Shown piece by piece: positions 45,080 to 52,870 of a DNA stretch of 56,132 bases. Within the stretch, counting starts at the first letter, position 1. Every line of letters starts with the position of its first letter. Below the pieces are notes generated by a model. That model saw nothing but the letters and a program-made list of their open reading frames with translations. It made no database searches and was not told where the DNA came from. Origin of the DNA: CALKAL01 sp051846895 (GTDB lineage Bacteria; Bacillota; Bacilli; Bacillales; Alkalibacillaceae); contig JBPYCQ010000016.1 in the NCBI GenBank assembly GCA_051846895.1, positions 1-56,132 on the forward strand, given 5' to 3'. The position numbers and the translations under genes were made by a program.

Positions 45080-45562
45080 TTAATTTTTTCGGTCATACGT
45101 ATAGAAAGTATGAGGATATTTGTTTTTTTCATCAACTATTCCTTCAACTTTTTCAACGACTTCCCAATCATCCATGTTTAAATTAGGAAAATAAGTATCG
45201 CCCTCAAACGAATGGTGAATAATCGTCAAGTAAAGTCGATCTACAATCGGTATAGCTTGTTTAATTAGTTCAGCACCGCCAATTAGAAATAGTTCTTCAT
45301 CGTTCAAATATTGGTTCAACTCTTCCCATGAGTGTATAACAGTACAACCTTCAGCAGTAAAATGGGAATCACGTGTCATAATAATATTTTGACGATTAGG
45401 TAATGGACGGCCAATCGACTCATATGTTTTTCGCCCCATTACAATTGTATGTCCTGTAGTGATACGTTTGAATCTTTTTAAATCATTGGGTAAATGCCAT
45501 GGTAAATCGTTTTGATAACCAATGACATTATTTTCGTCCATAGCTACAATAACAGAAAGCAT
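45080..45562 (-). CDS. folA: Dihydrofolate reductase
   Basis: NADPH-dependent reduction of dihydrofolate, in this place regenerating the cofactor used by thyA. 160 residues with VIGYQNDLPWHLPNDLKRFK near 12-31, IVMGRKTYESIGRPLP near 40-55, and GGAELIKQAIP near the C-terminus. GAGGTG precedes the ATG. It follows thyA by 13 bases, the usual thyA-folA operon. Confidence 0.97.
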   Translation of the reverse strand: MLSVIVAMDENNVIGYQNDLPWHLPNDLKRFKRITTGHTIVMGRKTYESIGRPLPNRQNIIMTRDSHFTAEGCTVIHSWEELNQYLNDEELFLIGGAELIKQAIPIVDRLYLTIIHHSFEGDTYFPNLNMDDWEVVEKVEGIVDEKNKYPHTFYTYDRKN

Positions 45563-45575
45563 ATGTTCACCTCAT

Positions 45576-46535
45576 TTATACTGCAATTGGCGCTTTTATA
45601 GTTGGATGTGGTTGATAATTTTCTAAAACGATATCTTCTACTTCAAAGTCAAAAACGGATTTTTTCTCCATATTTAGCTTCAAAGTTGGTGCATCTTTCG
45701 GTTCTCTTGATAACTGAGTTCTAACTTGATCAAAATGATTATGGTATATATGTGCATCCCCAAGTGTATGAATAAACTCACCAACTTCTAATTGACATTC
45801 ATGTGCAATTAAATATGTTAATAAAGCATAACTCGCTATATTAAAAGGCACACCTAAAAATATGTCGGCACTTCTTTGATAAAGTTGGCAGGATAACTTA
45901 CCCTTTTCTACATAAAACTGAAACAACGTATGGCACGGTGGCAAAGCCATTGTTGGAACGTCTTCAGGATTCCACGCACTAACAATAAGCCTTCTTGAAT
46001 TTGGATGATGTTTAATATCATGAATGACTTGTGCTATTTGATCTATCGTTTCACCATTAGAACCTTTCCACTTGCGCCATTGTTTCCCATAGACATCCCC
46101 TAAATGACCATATTTATTAGCAAATGCTTCATCTTCAATAATTTTTTTCTTAAATTTCTCCATTTCATCTTCGTAACATAGACGGAACTGCTCATCTTCT
46201 TGGGCTCTGATTCCGAAATCTGACATATCTGGCCCATCATATTCATCACTTTCAACCCAGCGTTTAAACGCCCACTCATTCCATATATTGTTGTTATGTA
46301 ATAATAAATATCGAATATTCGTATCCCCTCTTAAAAACCAAAGCAATTCACTCACTATTAAGCGAAAAGGCACGCGTTTAGTAGTTAACAGCGGAAATTG
46401 ATTTGCGAGGTCGAATCTCATTTGATATCCAAAAACAGAACGTGTACCTGTACCTGTTCGATCCCCACGATCTATTCCGTTTTCTAATACGTGTTCACAT
46501 AATTTTAAATATTGATGTTCATTAACATTCTCCAT
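45576..46535 (-). CDS. thyA: Thymidylate synthase
   Basis: Makes dTMP from dUMP and methylene-tetrahydrofolate. Catalytic Cys in PPCHTLFQFYV, dUMP-binding RSADIFLGVPFNIASYALL and DRTGTGTRSVFG are present. At about 319 residues it is of the longer Lactobacillus/Staphylococcus kind, with the roughly 50-residue insertion around WAFKRWVESDEYDGPDMSDF. ATG 46535 has a GGGGGAAAGG site. The 19 extra codons upstream (to 46592) are not convincing. First gene of the thyA-folA pair. Confidence 0.97.
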   Translation of the reverse strand: MENVNEHQYLKLCEHVLENGIDRGDRTGTGTRSVFGYQMRFDLANQFPLLTTKRVPFRLIVSELLWFLRGDTNIRYLLLHNNNIWNEWAFKRWVESDEYDGPDMSDFGIRAQEDEQFRLCYEDEMEKFKKKIIEDEAFANKYGHLGDVYGKQWRKWKGSNGETIDQIAQVIHDIKHHPNSRRLIVSAWNPEDVPTMALPPCHTLFQFYVEKGKLSCQLYQRSADIFLGVPFNIASYALLTYLIAHECQLEVGEFIHTLGDAHIYHNHFDQVRTQLSREPKDAPTLKLNMEKKSVFDFEVEDIVLENYQPHPTIKAPIAV

Positions 46536-46665
46536 AGCCTTTCCCCCTGTCCATATTACTTTCCGTTTACTAACTTTACTATATTGTAACAAATAAAATT
46601 AAGAAGTCATAGATAGAAATCAAGCTCATATAATTTGAACAGCACAAACAGAAAGGTGATGTGTT

Positions 46666-47673
46666 ATGGTTAATTATAAAAAGACACGTTCTTTTTTCCT
46701 CGGTACGATGGCTGGTAGCCTTGCGTTAAGCTCCCCTTTCGCCTTTCATTTACCTGTTGATGCGGAGTCAAAACAACAGTATATGGAATTACATCAATTA
46801 AAATATGGTGATCATCATCAAGCAGTTGTACACTTGCAAAGCAAATTAAAAACATTGAATTATTATCATGCGGAAATCGTTCCAAATTATAATGTATTAA
46901 CTGAACATGCAATAAAATCATTTCAAATAGCTCAAAATTTACCGGATAGTGGAGTTGCTGATGAGGAGACAGTTTTATCATTAGAACAGGAAATCGAAAA
47001 ACATCATATAAAAATCATTAAAGAAAATGCCGATAAAATAACGAATGGTGAGCAAACAAAACGTGTTAGAGATATTCAAGAAGCTTTAGATTACTTTGGA
47101 CTGTACGAAGGAGAAATAGACGGTATAGCTGGTCCATTAACTAAAAAAGGGCTCGAGCGAATGAACAGTATTAAAAATTTAGCAATAAATTTAGATGGAT
47201 ATAATACGATTGCTTCAACAGCAACAACAAACAATACGAATAATAATACTCAACAGAATACTTCTCAGCGGAAAATAGTGCACACAAATTACTCCAAATC
47301 TTCAGGTGAAGCAAGGCATGGTTCTGTTATTCAAACTGCCAGATCTTATATGGGTACACCATACGTCTGGGGTGGGGAATCTCCGTCAGGATTTGATTGT
47401 AGTGGTTTTATTCAGTATGTTTTTTATGAGCATGGGATATCATTACCAAGAACAGTTAGTGATATTTGGAATGTAACATCGCCAGTAAACCAACCAAGTG
47501 TTGGTGATCTAGTGTTTTTTGAAACATATAAACCAGGACCATCACATCTAGGTATATATCTTGGAGATGGTAATTTTATTCACGCCGGATTAAACAACGG
47601 AGTAACTATAAGTCATTTAAGTGAAACATATTGGAACGTCCGTTATTTGGGCGCTAGACGCGTAGGTAATTAA
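46666..47673 (+). CDS. Secreted NlpC/P60 peptidoglycan endopeptidase with two binding domains
   Basis: 335 residues: signal peptide (about 8-34, ending near PVDAES), two PG-binding-1 repeats (KYGDHHQAVVHLQSKL and NGEQTKRVRDIQEAL), an Asn/Thr-rich linker (about 180-205), and a C-terminal NlpC/P60 domain. The catalytic Cys is in FDCSGF, with His in SHLGIYLGDG and in FIHAG. It cuts D-Glu-diaminopimelate bonds in the wall. AAAGGTGATG is the ribosome-binding site. Single gene. Confidence 0.93.
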   Translation: MVNYKKTRSFFLGTMAGSLALSSPFAFHLPVDAESKQQYMELHQLKYGDHHQAVVHLQSKLKTLNYYHAEIVPNYNVLTEHAIKSFQIAQNLPDSGVADEETVLSLEQEIEKHHIKIIKENADKITNGEQTKRVRDIQEALDYFGLYEGEIDGIAGPLTKKGLERMNSIKNLAINLDGYNTIASTATTNNTNNNTQQNTSQRKIVHTNYSKSSGEARHGSVIQTARSYMGTPYVWGGESPSGFDCSGFIQYVFYEHGISLPRTVSDIWNVTSPVNQPSVGDLVFFETYKPGPSHLGIYLGDGNFIHAGLNNGVTISHLSETYWNVRYLGARRVGN

Positions 47674-47767
47674 AAAAATACTTAACTTATTTACACCACC
47701 TTCTTCATTCATTAAATATACAGCCAATAAAAAGATATGTGTTTAAAATTTGTCATCACCATTACAC
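47674..47767. other. Short gap upstream of the cold-shock promoter
   Basis: AT-rich spacer after the NlpC/P60 gene. No feature or strong hairpin seen. Confidence 0.5.
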
Positions 47768-47797
47768 TTGACTAAGGCTGTAGTTATAAAGTATACT
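47768..47797 (+). promoter_or_regulatory. Sigma-A promoter of the cold-shock gene
   Basis: TTGACT (47768-47773), 18 bases, TATACT (47792-47797). Transcription would start near 47804, giving an untranslated leader of about 165 bases before csp. Confidence 0.75.
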
Positions 47798-47812
47798 TGA
47801 AATTGCAATGAA

Positions 47813-47940
47813 GATGTGAAGTGTTCATGAATCAGGGTAACTTCTATAGAAGTGAGATCTCGTGATCCTTCCTTCTATTTTGAAGTTACTCTTTTTGTTA
47901 TCTTCACATGTTTATTGTCAAATTATTAAGCACCACATAG
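47813..47940 (+). promoter_or_regulatory. Long structured leader of the cold-shock gene with attenuator-like hairpin
   Basis: ATGTGAAG (47814-47821) pairs with CTTCACAT (47902-47909). Inside, GTAACTTC-(4)-GAAG pairs with CTTC-(6)-GAAGTTAC and is followed by TCTTTTTG. The stem plus U-run resembles a terminator in a leader, while the outer helix recalls temperature-sensitive 5' regions of cspA-type mRNAs. Mechanism is inferred. Confidence 0.6.
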
Positions 47941-47967
47941 GTGAATGTTGTAGGAGGATTTTTTATT

Positions 47968-48168
47968 ATGCAAAACGGTGTAGTAAAATGGTTTAACGCA
48001 GAAAAGGGTTATGGATTCATTCAAGTTGAAGGTGGAGACGATGTTTTCGTACATTACTCAGCAATTCAAGACGAAGGATTCAAAACATTAGACGAAGGTC
48101 AAGAAGTTTCTTTCGAAATCGTTGAAGGCGACCGCGGACCACAAGCTTCTAATGTTACTAAAAAATAA
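47968..48168 (+). CDS. csp: Cold-shock protein (CspA/CspB family)
   Basis: 66 residues, one OB-fold cold-shock domain with RNP-1 KGYGFIQV and RNP-2 VFVHYSAI. Binds single-stranded RNA/DNA and melts structure at low temperature. ATG 47968 is chosen for the GGAGG site; the frame opens 9 codons earlier. Served by a long structured leader and a terminator immediately downstream. Confidence 0.97.
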   Translation: MQNGVVKWFNAEKGYGFIQVEGGDDVFVHYSAIQDEGFKTLDEGQEVSFEIVEGDRGPQASNVTKK

Positions 48169-48177
48169 ATTCTTTTA

Positions 48178-48207
48178 AAAGCGACGATGATTATCGTCGC
48201 TTTTTTT
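48178..48207 (+). terminator. Terminator of csp
   Basis: AAAGCGACGAT and ATCGTCGCTTT stem followed by seven T. Confidence 0.9.
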
Positions 48208-48357
48208 GTGGTTTTAATGATAATGAACAGCAATTAAAATCCCAGTAGTTCAGATTTAAGGTATATATAGTGGAATTTACTCTTTTGGACAAGGTTGCGA
48301 AGAAATTTTACTATTGCAAAAGGGCGAAAAGTTCTATATCATTGTATATTGTGCAAA

Positions 48358-48397
48358 CGCAGTTCGAAACCTTCCTGCGATATCAAAACTAAAGGAG
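48358..48397 (+). promoter_or_regulatory. preQ1-I riboswitch on the ribosome-binding site of yhhQ
   Basis: Stem P1 is CGCAG (48358-48362) with CTGCG (48375-48379), loop TTCGAAACCTTC, then an A-rich tail TATCAAAACTAA that runs straight into AGGAG (48393-48397). This matches the class I preQ1 aptamer, whose tail pseudoknots with the loop. Because the ribosome-binding site is adjacent, preQ1 should block translation. The gene downstream is a queuosine-precursor transporter, as expected. Confidence 0.85.
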
Positions 48398-48405
48398 ATG
48401 AAATC

Positions 48406-49086
48406 ATGTTCAATGAATTATTATGGATTGGTTTTGCACTTATAAATTTTCTACTTATAACACTTATATATCGAATTTTCGGAAAAAGTGGTTTACTTGT
48501 ATGGATTGGTATGTCTACAGTAATCGCTAATATTCAAGTGTTAAAAATGGTGGAACTTTTTGGTGTAACTGCTACTTTAGGCAATATTATTTACGGTTCT
48601 ATTTTTCTTGCTACTGATATTATTAATGAGAAATTTGGTAAGCAAGAAGCAAGAAAAGCTGTTTGGTTAGGCTTTTTTACATTATTAACGATGACTGTAT
48701 TAATGCAAATTGCCATTCGTTTTGAACCAGCTGAAACGGATCTTGTGAATGATTCTTTACGTACTATTTTTGATTTAGTACCTCAAGTAGCATTAGGAAG
48801 TTTACTTGCTTACATTGTTAGTCAAAATGTTGATGTTATCATTTACTCTAAGCTAAAACAGAAATTCTCATCCGATAAATATTTATGGTTAAGAAATAAT
48901 GTTAGTTCTATGACTAGCCAGTTGTTAGATACTTCTGTTTTTTGTTTAATTGCATTTTGGAATGTGCTAACAAGTGACTTTTCAATTTGGCTACAAATAT
49001 TTATATCCACATATTTAATTAAATTTATTGTGGCTGCACTTGATACGCCATTTATGTATTTAGCGAAGAAAATTGATAAAAATTAA
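48406..49086 (+). CDS. yhhQ: Queuosine precursor transporter (YhhQ/QPTR family)
   Basis: 226 residues with six or seven membrane helices, importing preQ0/preQ1 or queuine for tRNA modification. Typical signatures are GNIIYGSIFLATDIINEKFGKQEARKA near 59-85 and the C-terminal ISTYLIKFIVAALDTPFMYLA. ATG 48406 is set by the GGAG of the preQ1 riboswitch 8 bases upstream; an earlier in-frame start is ignored. Riboswitch and family agree. Single gene. Confidence 0.92.
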   Translation: MFNELLWIGFALINFLLITLIYRIFGKSGLLVWIGMSTVIANIQVLKMVELFGVTATLGNIIYGSIFLATDIINEKFGKQEARKAVWLGFFTLLTMTVLMQIAIRFEPAETDLVNDSLRTIFDLVPQVALGSLLAYIVSQNVDVIIYSKLKQKFSSDKYLWLRNNVSSMTSQLLDTSVFCLIAFWNVLTSDFSIWLQIFISTYLIKFIVAALDTPFMYLAKKIDKN

Positions 49087-49109
49087 TGATATCGTTTGCG
49101 TTTGTATGG

Positions 49110-49138
49110 AAGGGTTAGCTCAATCGGCTAACCCTTTG
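49110..49138. terminator. Bidirectional terminator
   Basis: GGGTTAGC and GCTAACCC stem between yhhQ and the sulfurtransferase gene, overlapping the stop of the latter. Confidence 0.8.
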
Positions 49139-49964
49139 TTGTTTCGACTTCATTATTATCATTTTTTATCCAGTCACTAAAGCTTCCTACATATAATTTA
49201 ACGTTATTAAAGCCTGCGTGCCAAAGTGCGATGACATTTGGTGTGGCTGTTACTCCAGAACCACAATATACAATTAACTCATCATAAGCCGATAATGGCT
49301 CAAAATATTTAACTAGTGCTTCTGGAGACTTGAATCTTCCATTCTCATCACAGACATTTGTCCACTCATAATTTTTGGCACTCGGAATATGCCCAGCTTT
49401 TTTGTCAATTGGTTCATGCTTTCCTATATATCTATCGTAGTTTCTAGAATCAATGATACATACCGTCGCAGAGTTAATATTACTTTTTACTAATTCTTGG
49501 TTAGCAATTAAATCAGATTGGACTTCGAATGATCCATATAGTTCTTTGTTATTAACCTTTTCTTCACCTGATTCAGTTGGATAACCTTTATCTTTCCAGT
49601 CGTTCAATCCGCCGTTGAGTAAAAATATATTCTCATGTCCAATATATTTCATCATCCAGTAAAAGCGAGATGCAAATGCGCGATTATTATCATAAGCAAT
49701 CACCGTTGTTTCTTTCGAGATGCCTTTAGTAGCTAAGGTTTTAATAAATGTATCTATATGAGGTAATGGATGTCTCCCCCCTGTTTCTTTTACTTCTCCA
49801 CTTAGATGTTTTTCTAAATCTAAATAGATTGCCTGTTTAATGTGTTGTTCCTCAAATAAGCGCTTTCCCATCGAGGCATCTTGCAAGTCAAACCTACAGT
49901 CGACAAAAACGACATCATGATGAGTATTTAACTTGTCGTACGCTTCTTCAATTGAAATAATCAT
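49128..49964 (-). CDS. Two-domain rhodanese-type sulfurtransferase
   Basis: 278 residues with tandem rhodanese folds. The N-terminal half (FVDCRFDLQDASMG to NGGLNDWKDKG) lacks a catalytic Cys. The C-terminal half has CGSGVTA, with Cys in VYCGSG as sulfane-sulfur carrier. This resembles thiosulfate or 3-mercaptopyruvate sulfurtransferase. GGGGAGGAG lies 6 bases before the ATG. Single gene. Confidence 0.93.
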   Translation of the reverse strand: MIISIEEAYDKLNTHHDVVFVDCRFDLQDASMGKRLFEEQHIKQAIYLDLEKHLSGEVKETGGRHPLPHIDTFIKTLATKGISKETTVIAYDNNRAFASRFYWMMKYIGHENIFLLNGGLNDWKDKGYPTESGEEKVNNKELYGSFEVQSDLIANQELVKSNINSATVCIIDSRNYDRYIGKHEPIDKKAGHIPSAKNYEWTNVCDENGRFKSPEALVKYFEPLSAYDELIVYCGSGVTATPNVIALWHAGFNNVKLYVGSFSDWIKNDNNEVETTKG

Positions 49965-49986
49965 CTTTTCTCCTCCCCTTAAAAGA

Positions 49987-50496
49987 TTAACTAGTTATAT
50001 AAGTTTTTAAAGCTTCGTTTTCCATAGGTATTCTTTTACGCATTAACAGTAAATGTAGAGACAAAAATAGAATGGTTGTCACAAAAGCATTAAACATAAT
50101 AGGAATAATAATAAACTCCAAACCAACGACTAAATAATTAGGATGACTAAACCATTTATAAGGTCCCTTCTTCACTATATCGCCATCAGGCAAAATAATG
50201 ATCTTTGTATTCCAATAACGACCAAGAGACGCGATACACCATATTCTAAAAAGTTGTAGAAGTAAAAAAATGATTAAAATAGGTATAGAAATTGAGATGT
50301 CCCATATATCATTATAATAACTTTCCATTATTAAACTAATGAAGAATAGTATATGTGTTAGAACAATTAACTTATAATAGGGATCTTTAACCTCAAATGC
50401 TCCACGTTGTTTCTGAAATCGTTCATTCGATTTCGCAATGACAAGCTCCACAAGTCGCATCGAAATTAAATACACAAAAATAATTAAATATATCAT
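49987..50496 (-). CDS. ypbQ: Isoprenylcysteine-methyltransferase-like YpbQ (BpsB)
   Basis: 169 residues with four or five helices. The ICMT-type domain has LGRYWNTKIIILPDGDIVKKGPYKWFSHPNYL, with the His-Pro of the SAM site. In Bacillus the partner of the type III polyketide synthase BpsA methylates alkylpyrones. ATG 50496 starts 1 base after the bpsA stop, with GGAGTGG as ribosome-binding site, so the two are strictly coupled. Confidence 0.9.
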   Translation of the reverse strand: MIYLIIFVYLISMRLVELVIAKSNERFQKQRGAFEVKDPYYKLIVLTHILFFISLIMESYYNDIWDISISIPILIIFLLLQLFRIWCIASLGRYWNTKIIILPDGDIVKKGPYKWFSHPNYLVVGLEFIIIPIMFNAFVTTILFLSLHLLLMRKRIPMENEALKTYITS

Positions 50497-50497
50497 C

Positions 50498-51556
50498 TTA
50501 CTTCCACTCCAAGAGAATAATTTCAGATGAAAAGCCTGGGCCAAGTGCAGTTAAGAGATGATATCGAGTATTAAACACTTGATTCTTTTCTGCCAAGGCC
50601 TTTTTTAATACAAAAAACACAGTCGGTGATGACATATTCCCGTAATGGCGTAGTACGTCTTTTGTAAATTGTAAATTTTGTCCCTCGTGCAATAGTTTCT
50701 CTATCTCTTCTATTACTTTTCTTCCACCTGGATGGGCAAGTATATTTTTAATTTCATCCATTGATAAGTTAAACTCAGTTAAAAACTGCTCTAAGTGGCT
50801 CTTCCAAAAGGTGGGGATTAATTTTGGAATACTAGGGGCAAATATAACATGAAAGCCGTCGTCTTTAATATCCCACCCCATCACATCAATACTTTTTTTA
50901 TTAATTTTTGAACTTGTACCTGTGATTCTCAAAAGCTGTTTTTCAGCTAAGGGGTGCTCATTTCCTACTAATAACACACAACCTGCTCCATCAGAAAAAA
51001 GCGCTGCTCCTACGACATCTCTTGGTTGAATGTTATCTTTATGAAAAGCTACACTTGCCACTTCAACGGCAACCACTAGTATTGCACTAGATGGATGTGC
51101 TTTTAAATAATCAAATGCACGCGATAAACCAATTCCACCACCAGCACAGCCCAATCCGAAAAGCGGTATTCGTGTAATATCATCTCTAAAAGGCAATTTA
51201 TTCATTAAATGAACTTCTAAAGATGGTGTTAAAATACCTGTACTCGTTACAGAAATAATTCCATCAATTTGGTCATAATTTAACGGGCTGTTTTTTATAC
51301 AATCTTCAATTGCAGCTTGCGCTAGCTTTATTCCTTCATTAACGAATAAATCATTTCGTTCTTTAAAACTGTGTTGGTCTAAAAACCACTCTTTCTTTGC
51401 GACATAATATCTTTCATCTATTTCAGCATGGTCAAATACAGATAAGTACTTTGATAATCTCGATTGTTGTACTAACGATTCCAAAAGCTCTTTTGCCTCA
51501 TTTTGCTGTATCAGATGCGTCGGTGTTGCCGTTCCTACAGAATGAATAATCGCCAT
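50498..51556 (-). CDS. bpsA: Type III polyketide synthase BpsA/BcsA
   Basis: 352 residues, chalcone-synthase-like. The active-site Cys is in GLGCAGGG (near residue 133) and His/Asn in LAHPGGRKV and YGNMSSPT. Produces alkylpyrones from acyl-CoA and malonyl-CoA, with YpbQ as methylase. AGGAAG precedes the ATG. The MITE at 51579-51986 lies immediately upstream and may alter its promoter. Confidence 0.94.
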   Translation of the reverse strand: MAIIHSVGTATPTHLIQQNEAKELLESLVQQSRLSKYLSVFDHAEIDERYYVAKKEWFLDQHSFKERNDLFVNEGIKLAQAAIEDCIKNSPLNYDQIDGIISVTSTGILTPSLEVHLMNKLPFRDDITRIPLFGLGCAGGGIGLSRAFDYLKAHPSSAILVVAVEVASVAFHKDNIQPRDVVGAALFSDGAGCVLLVGNEHPLAEKQLLRITGTSSKINKKSIDVMGWDIKDDGFHVIFAPSIPKLIPTFWKSHLEQFLTEFNLSMDEIKNILAHPGGRKVIEEIEKLLHEGQNLQFTKDVLRHYGNMSSPTVFFVLKKALAEKNQVFNTRYHLLTALGPGFSSEIILLEWK

Positions 51557-51570
51557 ATGTCAATCTTCCT

Positions 51571-51994
51571 TTTTATTTGGCTCTGTTAAAGTTTAGTGTT
51601 GATAATAACAATATTTATACTGAGTTGTTGTATTGTGAAGAGCGAAGGTGGCGACTCCTGGTCGGCTAAAAGCGGCCACGTCCTTGTGGCCAACGCCGAC
51701 ACTTGAACGTCCAGTCCTTCGCGGAACAACACGAGTCTCGAGACCCCGCAGGAAGCGTTTTTCTTCCGAGAGATGCACCTCTAGTCTACTAGTAACGCTA
51801 CGAAGCTAATTCCTCGGTGCAAGGGGCAAAGAAGTTTCTCGAAGTAGTTCCCTGGCTCGGGCCGTGCCCCGGCATAGAAGACGTCTCGCGAAAGTTTTTC
51901 CTTCGCAGATGTCACCTTGTGCCCTTTGGGTAAAAGCGTCCACCGATAACGAGTCACAATAAACAACAACGGGCTTTAACAGAGCATTTTATTT
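51571..51994. mobile_element. 408-bp MITE with 8-bp target duplication
   Basis: The element at 51579-51986 has terminal inverted repeats GCTCTGTTAAAG and CTTTAACAGAGC and is flanked by TTTTATTT at 51571-51578 and 51987-51994. It has no coding capacity. Its GC content is higher than the surroundings and it holds several internal stems (GGCCACG/CGTGGCC-like, GGTGGCGACTCC, GAGACCCCGCAGG), common in Bacillaceae repeats. The GGCTCTG end and 8-bp duplication point to ISL3-type mobilisation. Confidence 0.88.
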
Positions 51995-52026
51995 AAATGA
52001 TTTACTATCGGCGATTGTTTTATACT

Positions 52027-52806
52027 TTAGAACCCGTATATCGTCATACCACCATCCACCATTAACGTTTGTCCAGTGACGTAATTACTAGCATCACTTG
52101 CTAAAAACAGTGCTGGTCCAGCAATTTCTTCTAACTTTCCAATTCTACCAAGTGGTGTACGATCAACGATATCTTTGGCATATTGTTCATCTTCTAATAA
52201 TTTCTCAGTAAGTGATGTTGGAAAATACCATGGACCAAGAGAATTAATGTTTATCCCGTATTTCCCCCACTCTAACGCTAAAGTTTTTGTCATTTGAATA
52301 AGAGCTGCTTTTGTCATAGCATAAACGACACCTGTTCGAAGCGCTGTATGTCCAGCTACTGATGAAATATTAATGATTTTTCCTTTTATATTTTGTTTAT
52401 GCATTTTATTAGCTATATGTTGAGTTATGAAAAAAGCACCTTTCATATTTGTATCCATAATCTGTTGCCATTCTTGTTCCGTGACTTTTAAAGCTTCACT
52501 TCGAATATTCATCCCAGCATTATTAACTAAAACGTCAAATATCGTGTCTTTATAATGGTTGTCAAGTTCATTAATAATTTCTTTATAATTTGTAATTGAA
52601 GCCGTTATGTAATTAGCTTTCACATTAAATTGTTTTTTAATTTTCTCTGTTGTTGTTTTAAGGTCTGATTCAGATCTTGAGATTAATAATACATCAGCAC
52701 CAGCTTCAGCATATGCAAAAGCTATGGCACGACCGATTCCTTTAGTTGCTCCTGTAATGATTGCCCTTTTCCCCGTTAACTTAAAAGATGGTAAATAAGA
52801 TTCCAT
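52027..52806 (-). CDS. Short-chain dehydrogenase/reductase
   Basis: 259-residue classical SDR. NAD(P)-binding TGATKGIGRAIA near 17-28, NNAGMN near 93-98, catalytic Ser in ISSVAG and Tyr-Lys in YAMTKAA. The C-terminal VTGQTLMVDGGMTIYGF is typical of gluconate-5-dehydrogenase-like members. Substrate unknown. GGAGGA lies 7 bases before the ATG. Confidence 0.92.
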   Translation of the reverse strand: MESYLPSFKLTGKRAIITGATKGIGRAIAFAYAEAGADVLLISRSESDLKTTTEKIKKQFNVKANYITASITNYKEIINELDNHYKDTIFDVLVNNAGMNIRSEALKVTEQEWQQIMDTNMKGAFFITQHIANKMHKQNIKGKIINISSVAGHTALRTGVVYAMTKAALIQMTKTLALEWGKYGININSLGPWYFPTSLTEKLLEDEQYAKDIVDRTPLGRIGKLEEIAGPALFLASDASNYVTGQTLMVDGGMTIYGF

Positions 52807-52829
52807 ATTATATCCTCCTCGTATATTGA

Positions 52830-52868
52830 AAAAATAGGACTATTCTATGTGCTAGAATAGTCCATTTT
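52830..52868 (-). terminator. Terminator of ypwA
   Basis: GGACTATTCTA and TAGAATAGTCC stem followed by TATTTTTT on the minus strand. Confidence 0.85.
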
Positions 52869-52870
52869 GT

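Noticed and set aside
46536..46592. Longer thyA start with 19 extra residues
   Set aside because: No ribosome-binding site there, and the internal ATG has a strong one and gives the family-typical length.
51593..51969. Short ORFs of 61 and 62 residues
   Set aside because: They lie inside the MITE, which has no coding function; composition reflects its palindromes.
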